A stretch of DNA of 52,573 nucleotides from an uncultured Candidatus Melainabacteria bacterium (GTDB lineage: Bacteria > Cyanobacteriota > Vampirovibrionia > Gastranaerophilales > Gastranaerophilaceae): the NCBI GenBank assembly GCA_934692295.1, contig CAKUTL010000006.1, forward strand, positions 1 to 52,573, given 5' to 3'. The notes under the pieces were generated by a model, which worked only from the letters and a program-made list of their open reading frames with translations, ran no database searches and had not been told where the DNA came from. Positions 41,353 to 49,234 of this stretch are shown in pieces; within the stretch, counting starts at the first letter, position 1; every line of letters starts with the position of its first letter. A program made the position numbers and the translations under genes.

Positions 41353-42114
41353 ATGAACAAACTTATTTCTGCGACATTACTTAGTGCCGTTATTTTATCC
41401 GCTCCGGTATTTACATTACCAGCAGGAGCAGTAAATGAAATTGCGACAAACAAAGGCTATGTTTCAGTGTCTTATAATGCTGAGAAAGAAGTTTCACCTG
41501 ATACTGTAGAAGTTTCTATTGCCGTAAGAACGGATGATAAAAAAACTATGCAAGAAGCAGTTAGAAAAAACAAAGAAATTACAGATAAAGTTTATGCTTA
41601 TTTGAAAAGTCAAATAACATCCACTAATGGTGATTATATCAAGACTTCAAATTATTCAGCTTCTCCAAGTTATGTTTATAACAATAACAAAAGAATCTTA
41701 GATAAATATGAAGTTTCTAATAGTATAATTGTTCATACAAAATCAATTGACAAAATCGCTGAAATTATTGATAAGTCATTATCTTTAGGAGCAACAAATG
41801 TAGATAGCTTGAATTTCAGTTTGTCTGAAAAAGATACTCAATGTGCAGAGCTATTATCTAATGCGACAAAACAAGTTAAGAAAAGAGCAGACATCGTAGC
41901 ATCTGCTGCTGGCTCATCAGTTGTGGGAATCAAAAATATTGATACAAGTTGTTCTATAAATAATTCAAATAGATACCCTGTTTATAGAAACTCTTTAATG
42001 ATGGCAAAAGCGGCTTCAATGGATGCTGGTTCTACTGAATCAACCCCAACAAATATCGAAGCTGGAACAATCAAAATTTATTCAAATGTAAATGCAAGTT
42101 TCTATTTAAAATAA
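41353..42114 (+). CDS. SIMPL-domain (DUF541) periplasmic protein
   Basis: The 253-residue protein has a signal peptide (hydrophobic about 5-24, likely cut after A-G-A) and a SIMPL/DUF541 domain from about residue 35 to the end. It begins V-S-V-S-Y-N-A-E-K-E-V-S-P-D-T-V-E-V-S, has S-N-Y-S-A-S-P-S-Y-V-Y in the middle, and K-R-A-D-I-V-A-S-A-A-G near 180. SIMPL proteins (e.g. BP26, YggE) form periplasmic or outer-membrane-linked oligomers with a poorly defined role in oxidative stress. AAAGGAGG is a strong ribosome-binding site. A bidirectional terminator follows. Confidence 0.88.
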   Translation: MNKLISATLLSAVILSAPVFTLPAGAVNEIATNKGYVSVSYNAEKEVSPDTVEVSIAVRTDDKKTMQEAVRKNKEITDKVYAYLKSQITSTNGDYIKTSNYSASPSYVYNNNKRILDKYEVSNSIIVHTKSIDKIAEIIDKSLSLGATNVDSLNFSLSEKDTQCAELLSNATKQVKKRADIVASAAGSSVVGIKNIDTSCSINNSNRYPVYRNSLMMAKAASMDAGSTESTPTNIEAGTIKIYSNVNASFYLK

Positions 42115-42124
42115 AATTTGAATA

Positions 42125-42164
42125 CAAAAAAATAACTGGAGTGTTTGCTCCAGTTATTTTTTTT
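42125..42164. terminator. Strong bidirectional terminator
   Basis: A perfect 11-bp core stem (42131-42141 with 42148-42158) with a 6-nt loop is flanked by an A-tract (42125-42130) and a T-tract (42159-42164). It serves the SIMPL gene and the convergent 42178 gene. Confidence 0.9.
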
Positions 42165-42177
42165 ACATATTACACTT

Positions 42178-42408
42178 TTAGATTTTTCTTTTACCACCAT
42201 TTAACCAAGGTGCGGCTTCAAGATCATTAATATTGTATTTTAGCAAATAATCATTTTCTTTTGCAGGTTGAACCTTTTGGGTGTTAACTTTTTTCACTTG
42301 AGTTTTTTGAGCTGGCTTTTTATTATAATTAGCATAAGTAGTTGCAGCCCCAACAGTTAATTGTGTTTGGAATAGCAATAATGCCATAATAATCGCAAAT
42401 TTTTTCAT
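42178..42408 (-). CDS. Small secreted basic protein, unknown
   Basis: The 76-residue product has a clear signal peptide (M-K-K-F-A-I-I-M-A-L-L-L-F, likely cut after V-G-A at about 21) and a short basic mature part with several K-x-Q/K-V-N repeats. It ends W-L-N-G-G-K-R-K-I. The start has a GGAGATA ribosome-binding site. It is 22 bases downstream of apt on the same strand and ends at the shared terminator. No function can be assigned. Confidence 0.7.
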   Translation of the reverse strand: MKKFAIIMALLLFQTQLTVGAATTYANYNKKPAQKTQVKKVNTQKVQPAKENDYLLKYNINDLEAAPWLNGGKRKI

Positions 42409-42430
42409 TTTTTATCTCCTGAATCCTTTA

Positions 42431-42964
42431 CTAATATTGTAACATAGAAACTACTTTTCCGCAATCAGCAAGTTTTTCTACTCCATTTAATCCTTTCAAC
42501 TCAATCAAAAATGCAGCCCCAACTAATTCTCCTCCAGCTTTTCTAACTAGGTTACAAGCTGCTTTAGCCGTACCACCTGTTGCTAACAAGTCATCCACAA
42601 CTAAAACTTTAGCACCTTTTTCAATAGCATCAGCGTGAATTTCAATTGAATCAGAACCGTATTCTAAATCATAGCTTTCTTTGATTGTTTCAGCCGGAAG
42701 TTTATTTGGTTTTCTTACAGGAATAAAACCACAGTTCATCTTATAAGCCATTGGCATTCCGAAAATAAAACCTCTACTTTCAATTCCTGCAATATAATCG
42801 ATTTCACAATCTTTGTATTGTTCACAAAGATAATCAATCATTACTTGCAATGTTTGAGCATCTTTTAAGCCTGTTGTAATATCTCTAAAAATAATTCCTT
42901 TTTTAGGAAAATCAGGTACTGCTCTGATTTTATCTTTTACATTTTCAATTGTTAATGTTTCCAT
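42431..42964 (-). CDS. apt: Adenine phosphoribosyltransferase
   Basis: Apt salvages adenine to AMP using PRPP. The 177-residue protein matches the family in length and shows F-P-K-K-G-I-I-F-R-D-I-T near residues 19-30, I-E-S-R-G-F-I-F-G near 61, V-R-K-P-N-K-L-P near 83, and the PRPP-binding loop V-L-V-V-D-D-L-L-A-T-G-G-T near 119-131. AGGAGA precedes the ATG. It lies 11 bases downstream of the glycosyltransferase gene, so the two are probably co-transcribed without an obvious functional tie. Confidence 0.96.
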   Translation of the reverse strand: METLTIENVKDKIRAVPDFPKKGIIFRDITTGLKDAQTLQVMIDYLCEQYKDCEIDYIAGIESRGFIFGMPMAYKMNCGFIPVRKPNKLPAETIKESYDLEYGSDSIEIHADAIEKGAKVLVVDDLLATGGTAKAACNLVRKAGGELVGAAFLIELKGLNGVEKLADCGKVVSMLQY

Positions 42965-42975
42965 TTTATATTCTC

Positions 42976-44343
42976 CTATTTTTTCAGTAATTTTTTTAAT
43001 TCTTCTTTAGCTTGTCTAATTTTTTCTTTTGCTTTTTGAATTGCGTGTTCATGCTGAATCAATCCGTGAGCTGTTTTACCCCAGTTCATATCCTTTTTCA
43101 TAAATAAAATTTTGAAACCAATGAATAATACCAATGGGAACCATATTAATAATAAATATATAGAGGTTTCAATTGATTGAACTAAGGCAGCTTTTCTTGG
43201 AAGGTTATCATATCTTCTCAAGCTATATCTACATGCCATTACAAATCCAAGACCGATAATTCCCCCCATTATTACTGAAGATAGTAAAATATGTGGAGGG
43301 GCATCTTTTACAAATACTTTAACAAGTAGAATCCCTATTTCAATAATGAACCATGCTGGCATGATGAATTCTGAAATGTATGCAATGGTATCTAATCTTG
43401 CACGTAAAGACATTTTTTTAGAAGTTAATATGTCCCAGAAATATTCTAAATATCTGCGAATCGTTCCCTCAAGCCATCTTCTTCTTTGTCTATATAGAGG
43501 GAATAAGTACATAATTCCTTCTTCATAAACTGCCGTGTTTGGGCAAAATCTTACGTCCCAACCCTTGATATGTAATCTTGTAGACATGTCTAGGTCGTCA
43601 GTAATTGTGTAATTATTCCATCCTCCAATATCTTCAATAGCTGCTCTTTTAATTAGTTCTCCATTCCCTCTGAGTTCAACTGCACCTTTAACAGCATCTC
43701 TACTTACTTGAAAATAGGTGTCCATTGTCATTTCGTTATTTTGGCAACGAGTTAAGATGTTCATGTCTTTATTTCGGACTATTTTTCTTGCTTGAACCGC
43801 TCCAACATCTTTTGGTTCAAGTTCATAAACTAGATTAGTTAAAAAATCCGGTTCCATAGTCGCATCGGCATCAAAAACCAAAATAGCTTCACCTTTTGCA
43901 ATTTCAAGAGCATCGTTAAGAACGGCTGACTTCCCTGGGAAAGCGTCCTTTGGTCTAATGAAGGCTTTAACCTTTTCAGGATATTGTCTTTCAATATCTT
44001 TAATTACAGAAGCCGTATTATCTGTACTTCTGTCATCAATTGCAATTATTTCAAAATTTGGATAATCAAGCTTTAAAACAGTTTCAATAGTGTGAGCAAT
44101 TACTGTTTCTTCATTGTGTGCCGGAATCATAATACTTACAAACGGTTTGTAGTTATTATCTTTAACAGGTGGTTTTTTAAGGTCAATTCTTTGTTTAATT
44201 TTGTATGCAATAGTTGTAAAAATTGCATAAATAGACATAAGTATAACCAAAAGAGCCAAGCCCCATTCTGTGTAGCTTTGGAAAATATAAATAAATGCTG
44301 TAAGCCCCAAAACAATAACAAATAAAAGTATTCGTTCTTTCAT
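42976..44343 (-). CDS. Membrane family 2 glycosyltransferase
   Basis: The 455-residue processive-type glycosyltransferase has two N-terminal membrane helices (about residues 4-45), a GT2 domain with D-D-R-S-T-D near 103, the D-A-D-A metal motif near 156 and Q-R-R-R-W near 270. Four or so C-terminal helices (about 300-420) and a Lys-rich tail follow. This plan fits PgaC/IcaA-like poly-N-acetylglucosamine or related polysaccharide synthases, but no export or modification genes accompany it, so the polymer is unknown. The start has only a weak AGAG site. It may be involved in capsule or biofilm matrix. Confidence 0.85.
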   Translation of the reverse strand: MKERILLFVIVLGLTAFIYIFQSYTEWGLALLVILMSIYAIFTTIAYKIKQRIDLKKPPVKDNNYKPFVSIMIPAHNEETVIAHTIETVLKLDYPNFEIIAIDDRSTDNTASVIKDIERQYPEKVKAFIRPKDAFPGKSAVLNDALEIAKGEAILVFDADATMEPDFLTNLVYELEPKDVGAVQARKIVRNKDMNILTRCQNNEMTMDTYFQVSRDAVKGAVELRGNGELIKRAAIEDIGGWNNYTITDDLDMSTRLHIKGWDVRFCPNTAVYEEGIMYLFPLYRQRRRWLEGTIRRYLEYFWDILTSKKMSLRARLDTIAYISEFIMPAWFIIEIGILLVKVFVKDAPPHILLSSVIMGGIIGLGFVMACRYSLRRYDNLPRKAALVQSIETSIYLLLIWFPLVLFIGFKILFMKKDMNWGKTAHGLIQHEHAIQKAKEKIRQAKEELKKLLKK

Positions 44344-44462
44344 AATCTCTAATCTACGTTCTCACTATTCTTCTAAATACATAATCGTACATTAATATTT
44401 TAACAAAAAAGAGAAAATTGGTCTGTAATTATAAATATATTGATACAATTTGAAACTAATCT

Positions 44463-44482
44463 CCTCTGTTGGGAGGTTTTTT
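44463..44482 (+). terminator. Orphan terminator-like hairpin upstream of the HU promoter
   Basis: CCTC (44463-44466) pairs with GAGG (44473-44476) and is followed by six T residues (44477-44482). No gene upstream reads in this direction, because the glycosyltransferase gene diverges. An extended -10 (TG-A-TACAAT, 44441-44449) lies just before it, but the RNA between would be only about 25-30 nt. Confidence 0.4.
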
Positions 44483-44514
44483 GAGTTAAAAAGTGTTAAA
44501 ATTCGTTAAAATAC

Positions 44515-44542
44515 TTGCATTGAAGAGAATTTTCTATATAAT
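44515..44542 (+). promoter_or_regulatory. Promoter of the HU gene
   Basis: TTGCAT (44515-44520), 16 bases, TATAAT (44537-44542). The start near 44549 gives a 27-nt leader with AGAAGGAG, consistent with a highly expressed gene. Confidence 0.75.
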
Positions 44543-44575
44543 AAATTTTGTACACAAATAAGAAGGAGTTTTATT

Positions 44576-44854
44576 ATGAACAAAGAAGAATTAGTACAAG
44601 AAATTTCTAAAAAAGCTAATGTTACTCAAAAAGAAGCTGCTGAAGTTTTATCTTCATTAGTAGATACTATTCAAAAAACAGTTGCTAAAGGTAAAAAAGT
44701 AACTTTAGTTGGTTTTGGTACATTCGAACCACGTAAGAGAGCTGCTAGAACTGGTAGAAATCCTCAAACAGGTAAAGAATTAAAAATCCCTGCTAAAACA
44801 GTTCCTGCTTTCTCAGCTGGTAAAAAATTCAAAACTGTTGTTAACGGAAAATAG
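44576..44854 (+). CDS. hup: HU family DNA-binding protein
   Basis: HU is the abundant histone-like protein that bends DNA. The 92-residue protein has the family pattern throughout: N-K-E-E-L-V-Q-E-I at the start, V-T-L-V-G-F-G-T-F-E-P-R near 43-54, the arm with R-A-A-R-T-G-R-N-P-Q-T-G and the terminal F-S-A-G-K-K-F-K. The gene has its own promoter, a strong ribosome-binding site and a strong terminator at 44879-44910, and its codons are the most A/U-biased here, all consistent with high expression. Confidence 0.97.
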   Translation: MNKEELVQEISKKANVTQKEAAEVLSSLVDTIQKTVAKGKKVTLVGFGTFEPRKRAARTGRNPQTGKELKIPAKTVPAFSAGKKFKTVVNGK

Positions 44855-44878
44855 TTTTTAATTAAACAAATATTATCA

Positions 44879-44910
44879 CAGGCAGATGGTTTTCCACCTG
44901 CCTGTTTTTT
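44879..44910 (+). terminator. Strong terminator after the HU gene
   Basis: Arms 44879-44889 and 44894-44904 pair with one mismatch (44886/44897) around a TTTT loop and are followed by six T residues (44905-44910). Confidence 0.92.
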
Positions 44911-44967
44911 GCTATTTCAATATTTTATGCTATACTTACAGAGGAAAATTTTTAGGGAGAGAAAATT

Positions 44968-45588
44968 ATGTTGGATAGTATATTAGCAGGGTTAATCGGT
45001 TGGATAGAAGGTGTTATTACTCATCTCGGACCTGCTGGGATTTCTATTTTGATGGCAATTGAGTCATGTAATATTCCTCTCCCATCAGAAGCTGTGCTGC
45101 CTTTTGCGGGATATTTGGTAAGTAAAGGTGAAATGGGTTTCCACGCAGCAGCGATTGCCGGAGCTATCGGTTGTGTTTTGGGTTCACTTCCTTCTTATTA
45201 TCTAGGATATTTTGGCGGTCGTAAATTTTTTGAAAAATATGGTAAATATTTGTTGGTATCTAAAAAAGATTTGGATGAAGCTGATAAATGGGTTGATAAA
45301 TACGGGGATTGGGCATTTTTCTTATGTAGAATGTTGCCAGTTATAAGAACATTTATTTCTTTGCCTGCTGGTATTTTGAAAGCGAGAAAAAGAGCATTCT
45401 TTTCTTTGACCTTTTTAGGTTCTTTGATTTGGAGTTATGTCCTTGTTTATGTTGGAGTAAAACTAGGAGAACATATAGATAAATTAAAATCAATTTGGCA
45501 TAAATTCGATGCAGTGATAATTATTGCAGTTGTAATTTTGGGCGGAATTTACATTTACAAACACGTAAAACATTTAAAAGAAAGTTAA
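44968..45588 (+). CDS. DedA family membrane protein
   Basis: The 206-residue DedA/VTT-fold protein shows the family signatures E-S-C-N-I-P-L-P-S-E (about 30-39), the G-x-L-P-S-Y-Y-L-G turn (about 75-85), and the basic R-x-x-P-V-I-R-T-F-I-S-L-P-A-G motif (about 127-142). There are four to five membrane segments and re-entrant loops. DedA proteins are lipid flippases or transporters (undecaprenyl phosphate or phospholipid) supporting envelope integrity. AGGGAGAG is the ribosome-binding site. The stop overlaps the convergent XRE gene by 4 bases. Confidence 0.93.
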   Translation: MLDSILAGLIGWIEGVITHLGPAGISILMAIESCNIPLPSEAVLPFAGYLVSKGEMGFHAAAIAGAIGCVLGSLPSYYLGYFGGRKFFEKYGKYLLVSKKDLDEADKWVDKYGDWAFFLCRMLPVIRTFISLPAGILKARKRAFFSLTFLGSLIWSYVLVYVGVKLGEHIDKLKSIWHKFDAVIIIAVVILGGIYIYKHVKHLKES

Positions 45589-45812
45589 TCATTAAAAATA
45601 AAAAGCTTGTATAGTTCTAGATTTAAAGCATTTGCAACCTTTGTAATTGTTTGCAATGAAGCTGATTGCTCTCCACGTTCAACAATACCCATTGTAGAGC
45701 GTGCAAGTCCTGCTAAGTCTGCAAGGCCTTCTTGAGAAATCCCTCTTTTGACTCTTTCAAGTCTAATATTCATACCTACTTTTTTGTCTATTTCATCTAT
45801 TTTTATAGTCAT
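45585..45812 (-). CDS. XRE-family transcriptional regulator
   Basis: The protein is little more than a Cro/C1 helix-turn-helix: N-I-R-L-E-R-V-K-R-G-I-S-Q-E-G-L-A-D-L, then A-R-S-T-M-G-I-V-E-R-G-E as the recognition segment, and a final helix. I choose ATG 45812 (75 residues) because a minus-strand TATAAT at 45828-45823 would start transcription between it and the alternative ATG at 45821; the mRNA would then be almost leaderless. It is divergent from the pilin-like gene at 45900, and the palindrome at 45861-45877 in the shared gap is a plausible binding site. Confidence 0.8.
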   Translation of the reverse strand: MTIKIDEIDKKVGMNIRLERVKRGISQEGLADLAGLARSTMGIVERGEQSASLQTITKVANALNLELYKLFIFND

Positions 45813-45833
45813 CTTGTACATTATTATAAGTAA

Positions 45834-45862
45834 TTGACATACAATAATACACGTGATATTAT
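45834..45862 (+). promoter_or_regulatory. Promoter of the 45900 pilin-like gene
   Basis: TTGACA (45834-45839), exactly 17 bases, TATTAT (45857-45862) with an extended TG-A before it. This is the only full-consensus -35 with correct spacing in the window. Confidence 0.75.
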
Positions 45863-45877
45863 AGGCATGTTGCCTAT
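45861..45877. promoter_or_regulatory. Candidate operator overlapping the pilin promoter
   Basis: ATAGGCA (45861-45867) and TGCCTAT (45871-45877) form a perfect 7-bp inverted repeat with a 3-base centre, spanning the end of the -10 box and the expected start site. A repressor bound here would block transcription; the divergent XRE protein is the obvious candidate. Confidence 0.5.
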
Positions 45878-45899
45878 TATAATAGAGGAAATCTAAAAC

Positions 45900-46637
45900 A
45901 TGACAATAAGATTTTTTAAGGGGTTTACTCTTGCAGAAGTGTTGATAACATTAGGTATAATTGGTGTAGTTGCTGCTATGACTATTCCTATGCTAATAAA
46001 TCATTATAATACCAAGGAATTAGAGATTCGATTTAAGGAAGCAGATTCTATTCTTCAACAAGCTCTCAAAAAGACTGCAAATGAGGCCGGCTATGATTCT
46101 ATTTCCGATTTGACAATTCAAGGAAGAACGGTTACAGATACGAATTTAGCAGAGCTTAAAAAGGAAGTTTCAGAAACATTAAATCCTATTTGGTTGCAAC
46201 AATTTACAACTATTACTCCCTTAAACTGGGGATCTATATATTGGAGTGGAAAAAAATGTCATGGCATGACTGGTTCTGTTTTTCATATGTTTGAGCAATG
46301 TTGGTTTAGTTATGGAGATAATAAAGCTTATCAACTCCAAAATGGGTTAACAATAACAGGATTGTCAGCTCAATATGGAGGTGTTAATCACCCAGGACAA
46401 GTTTATTTTTTATTTGATACAAATGGACCTTATCAGGGGCCGAATCGTTGGGGACATGATATATTTCTTTATTATTCAATCCCTAACTACAACACAATGT
46501 GTAATCCAACAATTAAAAATTCTGGAAATCAAACGGGGTGTTATTATTGGGCAAAGAAAAACCAAAATCCTAAAGATAGCTCAACCCCATATTGGAATGC
46601 GTTATATAAACCGTTAAGCTATTGGCAGAAAAAGTAA
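45900..46637 (+). CDS. Prepilin-like secreted protein 3
   Basis: The 245-residue protein has a canonical prepilin leader, F-F-K-G then F-T-L-A-E-V-L-I-T-L-G-I-I-G-V, nearly identical to the 30411 protein over the membrane helix. The globular part has several cysteines and a Trp/Tyr-rich surface, with D-T-N-G-P-Y-Q-G-P-N-R-W-G-H-D-I-F near residue 185, the motif shared with the other two copies. An AGAGGAAA ribosome-binding site and a strong, probably repressible promoter precede it. It stands alone and ends 2 bases from the convergent PHP gene. It is probably a minor pilin or pseudopilin. Confidence 0.85.
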   Translation: MTIRFFKGFTLAEVLITLGIIGVVAAMTIPMLINHYNTKELEIRFKEADSILQQALKKTANEAGYDSISDLTIQGRTVTDTNLAELKKEVSETLNPIWLQQFTTITPLNWGSIYWSGKKCHGMTGSVFHMFEQCWFSYGDNKAYQLQNGLTITGLSAQYGGVNHPGQVYFLFDTNGPYQGPNRWGHDIFLYYSIPNYNTMCNPTIKNSGNQTGCYYWAKKNQNPKDSSTPYWNALYKPLSYWQKK

Positions 46638-46639
46638 TC

Positions 46640-47269
46640 TTAGGATAATTTTTCTTCGTGGCAATCCGTTCCACCAGTTTTAATTAAACCATATTTGTCT
46701 GCGATTTTTTCTATACTATCTGGGGAAGAAAATTTTATATATTTTCTCCATCTTGGGTATGGATAAAAAACTTCTATCCCGTCTAAGCCCATTTCTACTA
46801 AATCTTTTACAAATTTATCCATTGATAATGCCCAGCAACAACATGGATGTGCTAAAACGGCAATCCCGCCCGCTTCATGGATAGTTTCAATAAGTTCTTT
46901 TATGTTCCTTTGAGAAAAAATTCTCACAATGTCTGCTTCTGTTCCTCGCTTGTCTTTTGAATAGAATTTTTTCATCTTTTCGTTATTCAAGTCTATTCCA
47001 TAAGCTAATAAGTGCAAGAATATATATTTGTGCCAAACATCAAATTCAACCCCAGAAATAGCATCTGTATTTGGGTTTTCAATGTGTCCTTGAATTGTGT
47101 TGTGGTCTGTGATTGCAAAATATTTTAAGCCCTTGGCTTTTGCTTGTTCTACAAGGTCTTTGAATGTTGCTTTTCCATCAGAATATCTTGAATGGATGTG
47201 TAAATTAACCAACCCTTTTTCAAAATCTTCTTTTGTTATTCCTTTTATTAATTCTTTGTAATTTTTCAT
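46640..47269 (-). CDS. PHP-domain metal-dependent phosphoesterase
   Basis: I start this at ATG 47269; extending to 47329 would need a TTG start inside the divergent promoter region. The 209-residue protein has the PHP motifs: L-H-I-H-S-R-Y-S-D-G near residue 21 (motif I), I-T-D-H-N near 51 (motif II), V-L-A-H-P-C near 135 (motif III) and G-G-T-D-C-H near 200 (motif IV), which bind two or three metal ions. Such TrpH/YciV-like enzymes hydrolyse nucleotides such as 3',5'-bisphosphates or RNA 5' ends; the substrate here is unknown. No Shine-Dalgarno sequence is visible, and a TATATT lies about 10 bases upstream. Confidence 0.83.
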   Translation of the reverse strand: MKNYKELIKGITKEDFEKGLVNLHIHSRYSDGKATFKDLVEQAKAKGLKYFAITDHNTIQGHIENPNTDAISGVEFDVWHKYIFLHLLAYGIDLNNEKMKKFYSKDKRGTEADIVRIFSQRNIKELIETIHEAGGIAVLAHPCCCWALSMDKFVKDLVEMGLDGIEVFYPYPRWRKYIKFSSPDSIEKIADKYGLIKTGGTDCHEEKLS

Positions 47270-47321
47270 TGTTTTTCTAAATATATTTGTAATAAAATTA
47301 TGATACAACAAAGGAGGCTTT

Positions 47322-48269
47322 ATGTCCAAATATAAATTAAAAAATAGTATTTTCTTTATTCTTTGGGAAGGTATAAAAATTTATTTTTCTAATATTGATA
47401 AATTTTTACTCTATATGTTATTCCCTGTATTTGGACAGGTTATTGGTATTGCATTATCCTTTGGTTTGTCTTTAGGTTTTGCCGAAAAAGTAGCCCAAAA
47501 AGCCGATAGTCCTGCTGTCGCATTATTGATGATTTTACTTTTGGCAATTCCGGGACTTTTAATTTTCGCAAAAGCCTTTTGGGATTATATGGTTGCGTAT
47601 GTTGCATTGAACTCAATGACAGAGGGTGCTGTAACTACGGGAAAAGTTTATGATTTGACTTCTCATAATGAAGTTGCAACTCAAAGGGGCTGGAAATACA
47701 TTGGATTTTTAATTATTTTGAGTGTATTGATGTCTTTGGGTTCAAGTATATTTTTTATAATTCCTGGATTTGTACTTTGGATTTATTTTATTTTAGTCTT
47801 TCAGATATTTACATTTGAACCAGATTTATCTATTACGGATATTTTTAAACGTAGTTTTTTACTTGTTAAAGGTAATTGGGCTAGAACATTTATTTTGATG
47901 GCTGTTCTTGGCTTTTTCTCTATGTATATTTTGACTGAGGGTATTACGGTTGTTTTTGATTATTTAAATTTGACTGCAAGTGCAAGTTCTATTTTTAACT
48001 TTATTTCTAACCTAATTCCATTGGACTTGGTTAATAGAATTTTAACTCATATAAATCAACCGATTATTACAAATGCAATGATTTCTAAAACGATTTTTGT
48101 ATCTGTTTTAGGAATGATAATTAGTGGTTTAACATTGCCAATAAGGAGTATTTGTTGGTCTTTGTGGTATAAAAATTTGTCTGATGTGAAAGGTGCAGAT
48201 GCTGAAATTGTTGTTTCAAAGCCTGTAAGACGTGTTGCTAGAAAATCAAGGTATGAAAAAGAGGATTAA
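47322..48269 (+). CDS. Unknown multi-pass membrane protein
   Basis: The 315-residue protein has about six membrane segments (roughly residues 20-50, 65-97, 125-165, 188-210 and 262-290) and a basic C-terminal tail (V-R-R-V-A-R-K-S-R-Y-E-K). Between them is an amphipathic segment, F-K-R-S-F-L-L-V-K-G-N-W, of the kind seen in DUF975/glycerophosphodiesterase-type membrane domains. AAAGGAGG is a strong ribosome-binding site. It is followed 5 bases later by a small zinc-ribbon gene and then rph. No specific function is recognised. Confidence 0.75.
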   Translation: MSKYKLKNSIFFILWEGIKIYFSNIDKFLLYMLFPVFGQVIGIALSFGLSLGFAEKVAQKADSPAVALLMILLLAIPGLLIFAKAFWDYMVAYVALNSMTEGAVTTGKVYDLTSHNEVATQRGWKYIGFLIILSVLMSLGSSIFFIIPGFVLWIYFILVFQIFTFEPDLSITDIFKRSFLLVKGNWARTFILMAVLGFFSMYILTEGITVVFDYLNLTASASSIFNFISNLIPLDLVNRILTHINQPIITNAMISKTIFVSVLGMIISGLTLPIRSICWSLWYKNLSDVKGADAEIVVSKPVRRVARKSRYEKED

Positions 48270-48274
48270 TTTAT

Positions 48275-48493
48275 ATGTTTATTTGCAAAAATTGTAAATC
48301 TGTTGATAAATTTGAATTGATGTTTTCGCCTGATTATCATGGGGACAAACAGTTTTCTCAACGGTATAATGATAAAAATGAAATCGAAATTACTGTTGAC
48401 GGGTATGTTTTTGTTCCGGATTTGCAGTTCATGAATGAACATGCTGTTTGTCGTTATTGCGGACAAATTTATATGTGGGATTATGACGTTTAG
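48275..48493 (+). CDS. 72-residue zinc-knuckle protein
   Basis: The small protein starts M-F-I-C-K-N-C and ends C-R-Y-C-G-Q-I-Y-M-W-D-Y, so two C-x2-C knuckles frame an acidic, beta-rich centre. Together they should bind one zinc ion. It is encoded 5 bases after the membrane protein gene and 24 bases before rph. Function unknown; RNA or protein binding is a reasonable guess given the family-like fold. Confidence 0.7.
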   Translation: MFICKNCKSVDKFELMFSPDYHGDKQFSQRYNDKNEIEITVDGYVFVPDLQFMNEHAVCRYCGQIYMWDYDV

Positions 48494-48517
48494 ATTGTTT
48501 TATAAGGAGAATTAAGT

Positions 48518-49213
48518 ATGAGATTAGAAAATCGTAAGAATAACGAAACAAGAGAGGTTAAATTTACAAGAAATTATACAAAACATGCTCTTGGTTCAGT
48601 ATTGGTAGAATTTGGGGATACAAAAGTTATTACGACTGCATCTGTAGAAGTTGGGAAACCAAAATGGATGGATAAGGAAGATAAAAGAGGTTGGTTAACG
48701 GCTGAATATTCTTTGTTACCATCTTCAACTTCAACCAGATGCCAAAGAGAAAGAACTAAGATTTCTGGTAGAACTCAAGAAATTCAACGCTTGATTGGTA
48801 GAAGTTTGAGAGCTTGTGTTGATTTAGAAAAAATGCCGGATTTAACTATCACAATTGATGCCGATGTAATTCAAGCTGATGGTGGAACAAGAACTGCAAG
48901 TATTTGCGGTGGTTTTGTTGCATTGTCTGATGCCGTTGAAAAATTATTAGCAGATGGAACATTGAAAGAAAATCCTATCATCGAGCCGATTGGTGCAATT
49001 TCTGCTGGAATTGTTGATGGAGAAGTTCGTTTGGATTTGAATTATGCTGAAGATTCTCATGCTCAAGTTGATTCAAATGTTGTACTAACCAAAAGTGGTA
49101 AAATTATTGAGTTTCAAACAACTGCTGAGGGTGAACCTTATGAATATGAAAAAATGCTTGAAATTTTTCAAGTTGCAAGAGATGGCATTCAGAAAATTAT
49201 TGAAATGTATTAG
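48518..49213 (+). CDS. rph: Ribonuclease PH
   Basis: Rph trims tRNA 3' ends phosphorolytically. The 231-residue protein shows the hexamer-forming family pattern: F-T-R-N-Y-T-K-H-A-L-G-S-V-L near residue 16, G-W-L-T-A-E-Y-S-L-L-P near 62, S-G-R-T-Q-E-I-Q-R-L-I-G-R-S-L-R near 82 (phosphate site), D-A-D-V-I-Q-A-D-G-G-T-R-T near 113 and D-L-N-Y-A-E-D near 175. It is a little shorter than the usual 240 or so, at the C-terminus. AAGGAG is the ribosome-binding site. Confidence 0.95.
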   Translation: MRLENRKNNETREVKFTRNYTKHALGSVLVEFGDTKVITTASVEVGKPKWMDKEDKRGWLTAEYSLLPSSTSTRCQRERTKISGRTQEIQRLIGRSLRACVDLEKMPDLTITIDADVIQADGGTRTASICGGFVALSDAVEKLLADGTLKENPIIEPIGAISAGIVDGEVRLDLNYAEDSHAQVDSNVVLTKSGKIIEFQTTAEGEPYEYEKMLEIFQVARDGIQKIIEMY

Positions 49214-49228
49214 TTTTTAAGATAAAAT
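49200..49228 (+). promoter_or_regulatory. Leaderless-type promoter of the 49235 gene
   Basis: TTGAAA (49200-49205), 17 bases, TAAAAT (49223-49228), then exactly 6 bases (TCTGAT) to ATG 49235. It overlaps the 3' end of rph and there is no Shine-Dalgarno sequence. Confidence 0.65.
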
Positions 49229-49234
49229 TCTGAT

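Noticed and set aside
46640..47329. Longer PHP protein starting with TTG at 47329.
   Set aside because: It would start inside the ribosome-binding and start region of the divergent 47322 gene, and the extra residues precede the PHP fold.
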